From: Gordionus sp. m RMFG-2023
Lineage: Eukaryota; Nematomorpha; Gordioida; Chordodea; Parachordodidae
NCBI RefSeq assembly: GCF_954871325.1
Contig: NC_088777.1
Location: 37,115,366 to 37,179,365, forward strand
Reading direction: 5' to 3'
DNA: 64,000 nucleotides
In this document: positions 54,106 to 64,000 of the stretch, piece after piece
Layout: each line of letters begins with the position of its first letter
How positions within the stretch are numbered: position 1 is the first letter of the stretch
Program-made: the position numbers and the translations under genes
The notes under the pieces: model-generated
The model's database searches: none
What the model was told of the DNA's origin: nothing
Seen by the model: only the letters and a program-made list of their open reading frames with translations

Positions 54106-56827
54106 AAAGAGAATTTTATTTAACATATTTATTATAATCTATATGAAAAAATAAATTTTAAGTTAACACAAACCTATATATTATTTAGCTAGTCCAAACA
54201 AATAAATTTGATATAAATTTTTTTATAATTTTTCTTTTTTCTCTCTCTAAAATCGCATTTTGCTTTTGGCCAACTATTGTTTTCCTGAGTTCTCTGCAAA
54301 TTTTGAAGGCTTCTTTTAAGAGAAATAAGTCATTTTCCAAATTTGAACATAAATTTTAAGAAAAGAATAGGGATTATACATGAAAAACATCGGCATTATA
54401 TCCAATTTTTGATACCCATACATAAATCAAACAATATATCTATGTAAAGACTCTGATATCTATTGTTAACATTTATTAATAACTCTGTTATCAGCCAAAG
54501 CTAATAAAAATAAAAATTAGCATGTTCTTTAAAAATAAAACAAATTATATATAAAAGCCTACCCAGCAAAAAGATAATAATACCCTCTTTTAAGTCATGG
54601 ATTTCAAGTTATACTAATAAAATATTGATCGTCCCAAATCTAACAAATATAAAGATAGTTTAAAATATTTGTTATTTTCATTGTTCATAATTTTCCCCCT
54701 GAATGATAAAATCCAGAGTCAAGTACGAAATAAGGAAGTGGATATTTTATATCGTTATTTTCTATCTAGTATTGTATACTAATATGTTTCAAGCCACTTT
54801 TAAGCAGTAACAGTCAACGCATATTAAGATTTTTTTAAAGGCAACTAAAAAGTGGAAATATGGCAAAAAATATTAGTAAGTCTTTATCTTCGCAGGCATT
54901 TAAAAAAGCGTGAATACGCATATTTTGTAAAATTAATGCTTTTTAATTGATGCGCGAATATTTCATTGCTTGTGATATTCCATTTTCACTTTTTGTAATT
55001 TTACAGGAGAGCAATTTTAAAAATCAAGTTTCTATTGTTTTCAATATGATATAACCTTATATTGACTATAATTTAATTTATTCTTTTATATATTTCAAAT
55101 TTTTTTGTTTGTGTAAATAGAATAGTATAATTATAAAAAAAGATTTATGTAAAAAAGAATCATTTTTGACAAAAGGTGGATATAGAATAATCTAATTCTC
55201 AGGTGACGATTTTCTAAGACACTCATGTCTGTTTATATTGTTTATAAAAATTGCGAAACTAAAATTCGCGGATATGCTCATTTTTAATTTCTAGCGAAGA
55301 CCAAGGCTAAAAACTCATTTATTAAAAATAAAATGGTCGAGAGAAGATTTTTAATATCATTAATTTAAAATATGATATAATTCAAATTAATATAAACTTT
55401 ATTATCAATTAAAAGGTATGAAAATATTTTGAGATAAAAATATAGCCATATAAATATTATATTTTATCATTGCGTTTGCAGGGTGTTAAAATGTATCTAA
55501 TAAAATTAATATTGCATATATATATATATATACTTATTTTCTGTGAACGCGGTGTAAATATAGATGTTAAAATAGTGTTATTTAATTTGCAAAGTAGATA
55601 TAAAAATTAGGTTTGCGTCTATATGTGGGGGGGGGGCACACTTTGTATAATTTTTTTGAGGGGGTAGGAGGTAGGCATTTAAGGGGGATAGGCTAGAGGT
55701 CGTATAAATTTATTTGGCGGTTATCTATTAAATTTTTGGATATAATAGGGCAAAATATATAACTAAATAATTATTTAATACTTTTATTATTGACCTATTA
55801 TAATAATATAACTATATTGTTAAACATCCCCCAAATTTATATATTGAATATAATCATAGTCATTATTTTTAAAATAAACCATATTTCTGGATAATTTTAT
55901 TCTATCTTTTTAAATGTAATTTAAATGGGTTAGGAACTTATATTTATGCCACACAATACACTATAATAATGCATTTTTATTTATAGTTAGAAATAGGGTA
56001 TTGATAACTTTAAAAAATATATAGAGTTGCCATTATTTATAACCGTGTAATTTATAATGTGAAAATATCGGGAAGGTATAGGTTTTTGAGGGGGGTTTGC
56101 ATCCTGTGAATATCCTGTCATGTATTTTATAGAAGACTATCATTTTTTGTGATAATGAAGTAGTATTCCATTGATTAAGGGCTTACATTTACTTGTACTC
56201 ATATATTATAACAGCCCGGATATTTTTTAAACGATAAGTATCGGTTTAGATCCGATCCGATATTTAGCATATCGGTAGAGTTCTAATTTTATCAATTTTA
56301 AGGAAGCTGATCTTATTACTCTATAATGTAAATAAATCTTTTGTTACTGTTGTTTAGTGGCATATTTGATTATTTCTATACTGGTAAATTAAATTTATTA
56401 AATATTTTAATTTTATAATAATATTTTTTTATTTATATTATGGACCATATATATAATGCAACTAAATCGAAAATAACCGTTTATTTTAATTTAATAATCA
56501 TGCATAAACAAACATAAAAATCTATATATTTTATCATTTTAAAATCATACATTTTTCGTTCAAACCTTATTAATTTTTAATATTAATAGACTAATCTGAA
56601 TAAGCGAAACATTTTCTGAATCCCAAAAGTATAGGCTATTTGAAATAATTAATATATATTTTATAAAGACCATATTTTTTTAGAAAATTGGATTAAAAAA
56701 AATATTTTTTTTGTCCAAACCATGACAGACTCTGTATACATTGGGACACACATATGTGATAGTTAGGACAATCATGAAATGGAGGTCTAAATAAATTTAA
56801 AAATTTAAAATCAGTAATCCAGTAAGA
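54106..56827. other. AT-rich stretch without genes
   Basis: Nothing coding. A (TA)n run lies near 55518-55531, a 10-base G run at 55627-55636, and several G-rich words at 55660-55700. GATCCGATCCGATATTTAGC near 56250 recalls the patch at 5820-5915 and may be an end of the same MITE family. Confidence 0.4.
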
Positions 56828-56835
56828 CTAGAGAC

Positions 56836-57230
56836 CAGTGGCGTAGCTACGGGGGTGGTTTTCGGGTTTGGATCCCTCCCAGAGCAAAAATTTATTTTTA
56901 GATTATACGTTCAAAAGACTTATAAGTGGTGACTTTATATCAAATAAATATCAAATAAATACCAATAATATTTTTATTTTTCTGGTTTTGATGTTTGTGG
57001 AAGTATTTTATATTACTATTAAAATTATTCTGGATAGTGTTAATATAAAGATTGAGAATATTCTACCAAATTATAAAACAAATTATTGATGCATTTAAAA
57101 AAATATATTTATTATATATTATCGAACATATGGTTATGATTTGTAAGATAAACCCGGCCGAAGGCCGGGCAAAAGGACCGAAGGCCCGTTAATGGACCCC
57201 CTCTAAGGAAAATTTCTAGCTACGCCACTG
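56836..57230. mobile_element. hAT MITE, CAGTGGCGTAGCTA family, copy 2 (opposite orientation)
   Basis: It starts CAGTGGCGTAGCTACGGGGG and ends CTAGCTACGCCACTG. The 8-bp duplication CTAGAGAC flanks it (56828-56835, 57231-57238). Reverse complemented, it follows copy 1 (28467-28882) along its length, including the CCCGGCCTTCGGCCGGG hairpin. Its 73-codon frame is part of the MITE and not a gene. Confidence 0.93.
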
Positions 57231-57238
57231 CTAGAGAC

Positions 57239-60076
57239 TATAACACATTTGATTTTATTAATAATATTGTAATTCCTAACCAATAACTTTTTTTAGCAAA
57301 ATTAGGAAATTTATTTTGGTAAAAAAAATTTGTAAAATTTTTATTATATTTAAACATAGTGAATGATAAGTATTTAATTATATTTATTGCATATAAAAAA
57401 ATTATCAAATTATTTGGCACAACTTCCGTGTGCCCATCCATCACTAGTAAATGATAAAATGAGCTAAAATGGCTGTCATAACTATTCTATGACCAACTAT
57501 GACCGAGTCTACTAACTTTATAAATATCATTCAAAATCATATTAATTCATTTTTATTGATTCTGAAAGTTTGCCAGATTGAAAAATAGGGTTTAAACTTT
57601 CCTAAAATTTATTTATTAAGGTTTTTGAAGCTCTATTTATAAATATAAACGATAAAGTTTGAAAATATTTTTTATTACTTTTAGTATTCCATAACACATT
57701 TTCTTCCGTAAAAATTAAAATACTAAATATTTTTCAAATCTTTTTTTGCCAATCATGAATGACGTAATTATCTGGGCTTAAATTTTCAGTCTTATAAAAT
57801 AATAGCTCAAATTATAATTGGAGTGACCTAACGTTCCCCTGTCCTCAATGTACCTCGGTCTCCCTTACACAATGTTGTCTCGGATAGAAGTTTTTATTTT
57901 ACTGGTTATGGTCGTGTAGATTTGGCTCTTGTAGTAGTATTTGGTTTAATAATATTCAATTAAGTTGTTTTAAGTATTCTAATAGGTTTTTGGTATGGTC
58001 AGTGGATTAGAATATTATCGGGCTATTGGGGGTTTTCAGTTTTATAGTATTAAAATTATCTTCAATATTATTCTCTATTGTAGATATTTAAAAATTTTAA
58101 TTATTTTGAATACTAGATTTATAATGCATATTTTTAAATATTATTTTAAATTTTAATTTTAAAATTAAATAAAATAAAATATAATGATTTTAGAATTTTA
58201 TGTGTATTATTTATTATAGAAAATTATAAGTAACGAAGTAGCCATAATAAGTAGCGAGCCACCACTATCGTTATTTTTTTTATAAATGTAGTTAGCTAAC
58301 TATTGCTACTGAAAAATTAGCGTGCTACTTTAACAAGACTGAATATTATAGAGGTTTTTGTTAGAACTAACAGTTTTTTATATAATTTAATATAAATATA
58401 AAATTTTGATAATCTTTAATTAGTTAGTATTGGTCGCTAAGTTGTTCAAAGCACATCGTGCATTGGTTTGAATCTGAGTTATTAGAAGATCACAGTGATG
58501 AAGTGTCAAGTTTACTACTAGGGAAGAAATCGAAAAATTATTTTATTTATTAATCAAACCATAAAAAGATTAAAATATATAAATAAATACAATTCGTCTT
58601 TGTTTTTGAGTAAAATGATCAAGAACTGAATTATAAGAGTTATTGCTAGATTTTAAATATTTTAATAAGTTTTTTTCAATCTCATTAATAGATTTAAAAT
58701 TTAAAAATAATTTCTTTTACATTATAAACTTATAATTTATTCATTAGAAGTTAGCGGGATATCTATAAAATTATTTTGCAAAATTATAAATAAATTTATT
58801 TGTTTGAAATAAATGGCTAAGCAAGGTCTTATAAATTCCTTTGCATGATAATATTATTCACAATCTTGAACTGATATCTAGATATAAATGGGGAAAAAAA
58901 TAATATTTATATCTTTATATAAGTTTTAATATTATATATATTTTTTTAATTATATTAGTATTAATATTTTTATAATATATATTTATTTAAATTATCTACT
59001 CATACATATGAAATAAAATTTGCATTTAAATATTTTTATCTTTTAGATAAAAAGCCTTAAATAAAAAAATATCAAAATGTATCTTAAAAGTATCTATAAA
59101 CAGATATAGATACCTCTGAAATAGTATATAAATATAGATATCGATACTTTTTATACAACTCTCATAATCTTAATAAATATTCAATAATATAATTACAATT
59201 ATAAACATAAAAAAGAAAAAGAAAAATTTTTTATTCACTTTTATTTATTAAAAAAATATAAGCATTATTTCATTTGTTTCCTCAATGTTTGTTTTTTAAA
59301 CGTAAAAATACACAATACATCCGCTTGATTTACTCTTTATTTATTAAAATAAATAAGCTATATTAAATTTGCTTCCCTCATGTATATTTTTTTTAACGTA
59401 GTAAATAATAGTAATTCTTCACCTAGTAAAATAGTATTATATTTTTAACCTTATAAAAATTATATTAATTTTTTTTAAAGTCAAATTAGTTTTTTTAACA
59501 TATAAAGATTATATTAAGTTTATTTAAGAATTTTGTAGGAAAAATTTCAAGGGAAGCAATGCTTGCTAGCTTCTATGGAAGCTTCCTCACTGGAAATCAA
59601 AAGCATCTATAAGGATACATGCTCTAAAATCTATAAGGATAATCTTTTATTAAAGCAATTTATAATTTAAATCAAATATTAATTCATTAAGTTTGCAATT
59701 TTATTTATATAGTTTAAATAAATCCTATAAGTTTGAAAATTTTTTTGATGCCCCTGTTTATTATTTCTTTTTCATATGTAACTGCATGATTTGTTCTTCC
59801 ATATAAATATTCATAGAATAAAGTGGTTTCGCATTGCAACATATGATTTTCCATTATAGCGATGCAATTCGTTTCATCGCATCACCCAATCAATATAAAT
59901 TATACCTTATTTACCTTTTTGTAAATTGCGCAGAGATGAATTAGGTCGCGCTTACTTTAAACGAGGTCTTAATTTGTCAAGTTTTTATTATTCCCTCTAA
60001 AATACATAAAAAAATTCTACGAAAGAACCATATTATAAGTTCGTTATTATATTAGAGAATCAAGTAAATTTTTTTA
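57239..60076. other. AT-rich stretch with small repeat relics
   Basis: At 58225-58343 are GTAGC-word sequences ending TTTAACAAGACTG, related to 20147-20293. At 58430-58485 is a weak tRNA-like patch (B-box-like GGTTTGAATCT). At 58585-58660 there is similarity to 21085-21150 (TCGTCTTTG-TTTTTGAGTAAAAT). At 59330-59600 is the dispersed repeat also seen at 26030-26400. The patch at 57830-57930 is GC-richer but does not read through. No gene. Confidence 0.4.
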
Positions 60077-60373
60077 GGCGCATTCAAAGTGAAGACGGAT
60101 CCGTTTTTTACATTCATTCCGCCAAAAGTCAATCTCATTAAAAATGATATATATGTTCATAATGCGTCCGATCCGATACCTTTCGTCTTAAAAACGGATC
60201 CGGCAAATTTTGAAGTCAAAAATTTTGACTTTTTGATCCGGCAAATTTTATAGAGCGTTATAATGTTACTTATAATTTTCTAAAAATGAAAATCAATATA
60301 TATATAATTTTTAATGAGATTGACATGACGGAACTGATGTAAAAACGGATCGGTCTCCACTTTGAATGCATCC
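60077..60373. mobile_element. PIF/Harbinger-type MITE, decayed second copy
   Basis: It begins GGCGCATTCAAAGTGAAGAC and ends TCTCCACTTTGAATGCATCC. It follows the MITE at 20760-21063 almost throughout (CGTTTTTTACATTCATTCCG, TTTTGACTTTTTGATCCGGC). The end bases are altered and no TWA duplication is evident, so it is older. Confidence 0.85.
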
Positions 60374-61174
60374 TTCCCTTATATAAAAAAACAGGTTTTC
60401 ATTAAAAGGTTTAAAAGAAGTTTAGAACAAATTAAAAAACATTGGAAGATATTCATGATTTGCATGGTGTGACAAAATATATAAAATATATAAATCTATA
60501 TATAAAATACATAAAAATATATAAAATAAAAATATATAAAAATATGAAGAATTATCGTTAATTATTGATTTTGTGAATATCATCATATAATAACATTTTT
60601 ATTCTTTATATTATTACAATTACATTTTGATTATTCATATTATTATAAATTACATTTTTTATTCATATTTTTTATACTTTTTTGTCCTTTTCTCTATCAA
60701 AAAAATGTTCCTTTTATATCTTTTTTAAAAAATAAATAAATCATAAAATAACCAATTATATTTTAAAAAAAAATGTTCGTTTAAATTGAATTTAACTTAA
60801 TATCCAAAAAATATATCAATTGTCAAAATAAATTGATTAGAAATAAACATAAATTGCAACGATAAAATAAAACGTTAATTACGATAAAATAAAACGTTAA
60901 TATAAACTAAAAATAATCTCGAAAATAAAATTTTGAATCAACTTTATCAACTTATAGTTATTTTAAATTTTGCATTTTTATATATTTTTTGCATTTATAT
61001 ATTTTTTGCATTTATATATTATTAATACGTATATATTCTTTATATATTTTCATAAAAATATTTGAATTTTTTTTTTATAAAAACTTAAGCGATTATTATG
61101 AGCAAAATAATGACTATTTTTAATAAATATTCCCATTACATTCTTTAAAATCGAAAGATACATAGGAGTGCTGA
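60374..61174. other. low-complexity A/T-rich stretch
   Basis: AATATATAAA-type runs lie at 60475-60545. A short tandem of GCATTTATATATTTTTT occurs at 60970-61020. No gene. Confidence 0.5.
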
Positions 61175-61900
61175 GTAGCGGGAAGCAGCTGATAAATTTC
61201 AGTCTGTTTTTACCAGAAAGCCTGATTTAATGCTAGCGAACCGATTCGCAATCTCACAGTTTTTCACCCCTTGAACTTAGAATCCGATTGCTAGTTTATG
61301 GAAACCATATTTTCCAACAACCTCGATTAGCAGCTTTCAGATGAGCTAAGATTTTCTATTGGATTCATGCTCAACTGCAATGGTTCCACATAACCAATGT
61401 AAACATTGTGAAACCAGTGTAGATAGCAAGGGTAGGAATTGACGCTTTTATCGAGACAATTTTGCACAGCATACCAAATTTGACATCATTTAGCTTGCAT
61501 TTAAATCCTCAGGCCTTCCTTCTAAGCTGATTTAACCATCATATTAGAACTGATGGGAAGGACTGAATGTTCTTTTCTCTTTGGTCAAATGGTTTGGACT
61601 TAACCTGCATTGGTCGAAAGCATCATCCAACCAACGTCGATGTTCTCGCTTTCGTGGAAACCCGGAAAATCACAAAATACAGTTCCATTGATTTTTTTTC
61701 ATTTATACCAATGGTCTGCTCTATTTTTACCATTTTAGGGAGCAAATCTCAATGCTTTTTTTAAAGAATTAGGGTTTGCGAAAAAACTGATCAGCCTATG
61801 GAATCTCCCGGTTTGCTACCTCGATTGTCCGTTCTCAATAACTACCTAAATTATATTTTTTCATCGAATAATTTTACATGCCTCCTTATATTTTCTTTCC
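61175..61900 (+). pseudogene. R2-like LINE fragment: endonuclease region, decayed
   Basis: In shifting plus frames the fragment gives ELRFSIGFMLNCNGST, then QCKHCETSVDSKGR (zinc knuckle), then DLTCIGRKHHPTNVDVLAFV and ETRKITKYSS, FTILGSKSQCFFKELG, and LSVLNNYLNYIFS. These follow in order the C-terminal endonuclease region of the better copy at 25075-25748 (ELRHAIGLRLNC, CILCQTPVNSKGR, DFSCIDPLAPSN, ETNKLAKYSP, FGSHALAFFKELG). It carries many stops and frameshifts and is clearly older than that copy. Confidence 0.8.
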
Positions 61901-62044
61901 TTTTCATTCCTAGTTTCTATTTACTATTTTCCTTTTAAACATCATTATTTAACCGTTATCCTCTTATTATAGTTAATTATAATTATATTTATCGCTTTTA
62001 TTAATTTTGTCTTAGAAATAAATAGTTATATACTTTTCCTTTTA

Positions 62045-62431
62045 CAAAGATCTCCTGCTCAAGTATGAGTGGCATATCCGCACAATGCTGGAGGCTTTGG
62101 TAAATATAAAATTTTCAGAAAAATTGTGGCCCCCAGGCTTTATTCATACAATTATGTCGGGATTGGTTTTCGTTCCCTATCCCTACTCTCTCTTCATCTT
62201 TTTATCTCCTCAAGATTAAACATCACTAGCTTAATCCCTACTGGCCATGATCCTGATCTAAAAAGCGCTATTCACACATGGATGGGCAATTGTCAACCTG
62301 ATATTAGCAGACCCTCATCCACCTTTCAGAAAGTATGGGATATTCCCTTAGTATCACACCCCATTGATTATATCTTATCGATGATTCATTATAACAGTGC
62401 AAAGGACACTATTCTTTCGTATCAGGTCAAT
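62045..62431 (+). pseudogene. R2-like LINE fragment: thumb region, decayed
   Basis: The frame reads AYPHNAGGFG, then GIGFRSLSLLSLHLFISSRL, then ISRPSSTFQKVWDIPLVSHP and DTIL. It parallels the thumb of the main copy (LPTKSGGIGIRSPSLLSVSA, FISSRL, PPSSTLQKDWDKPLVGN, DSILL). In an intact element this part lies before the endonuclease; here it lies after an endonuclease fragment. Two separate fragments, or a partial tandem copy, are therefore joined. It ends where the GCGAA minisatellite begins. Confidence 0.8.
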
Positions 62432-62825
62432 TCAGCGAAACTTTTATCGCGAAACACTTTTTCGCGAAACTTTTATCCCGAATGTCGTTTATCGCAAGGA
62501 ATTTTATAGCGAAGGCAATATAGCGAAACCAATTCCGCGAAACATTTATAGCGAAGACAATATCGCGAACTCATTATCGCGAATTTATTTCCGAGCGAAT
62601 TCATTTTAGCGAAACTTTGATCGCGAACTCGTTATAGCGAATTTATTTCCGCGTAACCTAAACCGCGAATACTTTATAGCGAATACACCTTAGCGAAACT
62701 TTGACCGCGAACTTGTAGCGAATTTATTTCCACGAAACCTAAACCTAGAATATTTTATATCGAATACATTTTAGTGAAACTTTGACCGCGAACTTGTTAT
62801 AGCGAATTTATTTATATAAGTGAAA
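62432..62825. repeat. 14-bp GCGAA minisatellite with an 84-bp higher-order period
   Basis: About 28 units of 14 bp, each with the core GCGAA, for example ATAGCGAATTTATT and ATCGCGAACTCATT. From about 62600 the units recur in a fixed order of six (TTAGCGAAACTTTG, ACCGCGAACTTGTT, ATAGCGAATTTATT, TCCACGAAACCTAA, ACCGCGAATACTTT, ATAGCGAATACACC), about two and a half rounds. The frames over it are by-products. Confidence 0.92.
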
Positions 62826-64000
62826 TTGATATATTCAATATCAATTTACCAACCGAAGTTCCTTAAATCATAAACACGAATATTTTAAGAATATTTTATT
62901 ACATTTTATTTATTTAGTAAACATGTAACCTTTATCTGATGTGATAGAAAATATATTGGTCTTTCTGGTCTCACTCACTCATGGTTGTAAGTACGGAGGG
63001 GACATTTTGGAAATTTTACCAGAATAAGTTAACCCCCCCCCCCCCAAAAAAAAATAATAAAAATTTTAAAGTGTGCTTTATGTCATTTAAAAATATTCTG
63101 AAATTTTTTTCCTATCTAGATAAAAAAAATACTGAAAGAGAATTTTTTACTTATTTTCTCAGATTATTTTTAAAATTTATAGAAGATTTTACTGATAATT
63201 AATATCTTTTGATTATAATTTTTAGATAATGTATAACTTTCTGATATAATAGTAACTAATTAATTTGAATATTTTGACCTCTCCTTTTTCTTCTTTTCGC
63301 ATTTTAATAAATAGAAATAACTGCAAAGTTATGATTAATCAAAAAAAATTCATAATATTCTATTGGATTATATAAATTTGTAATAAATTATGGAAATAAA
63401 TCATTTAATCTGAATTTATAAATTTAAATTTGAATATTATCCATATTTATAAAGTCAAAATATATAAAAATTAGATGCAAATCTACATATTTATAGGAAG
63501 GAATTTATTTTATTTAAAAGTATTATATATGAAAATAAATTTTAACTCTTCGCAATTCATGTCAAAATTCTGCTTTACCATTAACTCGGCCTCTAATAAA
63601 TCAAATGAGACCGAAGAAGGATTTTTTCGCCTAATCATATTCATTAAACTTATCTCTGAGCCAGCATTTGAATGTAGAATTAAAAATAAATCTTTACATA
63701 TTTTTTAGTCTTATATTTACATTTTTATTTGATTCTTTCAAAATATCCTAACTTGATCGTATCATTCAAAATCAAAGGTTTAAGCTATTTATATCTATAA
63801 TTACCATAATAGTTTGATAATTGTAATTTCTTTATATGCTTCAACTTGTGTATCAGAACAGTGGAGTAGACAAGATTTATATCTCTTAATATCATCGCTG
63901 TTAAATTTGACAGATGAATAGTTCTACGAACTAATTGTATATTTCTTGCTTTATTAGTACCGATTGAGTACTGAAACGATTATAGTAGCTAGTAAAAGGA
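62826..64000. other. AT-rich stretch without recognisable genes
   Basis: A 13-base C run is at 63033-63045. Plus frames at 62981-63202 and 63475-63708 are Phe/Ile/Asn-rich and resemble nothing I know; both are probably chance frames. Confidence 0.4.

Noticed and set aside
58430-58485. tRNA gene or SINE head
   Set aside because: A B-box-like word is present, but box spacing is too short and no cloverleaf forms.

Overview
The window is AT-rich, gene-poor nuclear DNA from an animal, dominated by transposon remains. Three observations point to a bilaterian invertebrate. Two exons of a STUB1/CHIP gene are separated by a GT-AG intron. A complete zinc-type ALAD (porphobilinogen synthase) frame is present. 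A mitochondrial ND1 fragment reads best with TGA as Trp and AGA as Ser. A horsehair worm (nematomorph) is one possibility, because perfect palindromes are known in their mitochondrial genes, but the window does not prove it.

Layout. 0-9.7 kb: the end of a TTF-finger hAT transposase, the STUB1 exons on the minus strand, and decayed short elements. 9.7-15.1 kb: two copies of one LINE lie head to head, and one of them is split by a 2.1-kb hAT with an 8-bp target duplication. 15-21 kb: a second hAT, ended by inverted repeats and an 8-bp duplication, then a Harbinger-type MITE. 21-25.9 kb: a largely preserved LINE of the restriction-like-endonuclease (R2-like) kind with a repetitive 5' region. 26-33 kb: direct repeats, hAT MITEs, a minisatellite, a nested MITE pair and a hairpin.

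33.3-35.05 kb: a mitochondrial insertion (ND1 then tRNA-Ile) followed by five 188-bp units joined through perfect 54-bp palindromes. 35.5-38.6 kb: a foldback element whose two 1.5-kb arms are arrays of GC-boxed repeats. 39.4 kb: a MITE whose empty site survives in a neighbouring duplicate. 41.1-42.7 kb: ALAD, intronless and GC-richer than its surroundings. 44-48.3 kb: an LTR-element fossil (tRNA-His primer site, zinc-knuckle Gag-like protein) and a solo LTR of the same family. 49.6-51.65 kb: a MITE and a third hAT. 54-61 kb: mostly empty, with scattered MITEs. 61.2-62.8 kb: two fragments of the R2-like LINE family, then a 14-bp GCGAA minisatellite with an 84-bp higher-order period.

Only STUB1 (protein quality control) and ALAD (haem synthesis) look like host genes, and nothing links them functionally. 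The points most worth a second look are the 188-bp palindromic array on the mitochondrial insertion, the foldback element, the GCGAA minisatellite and the unusual ALAD.
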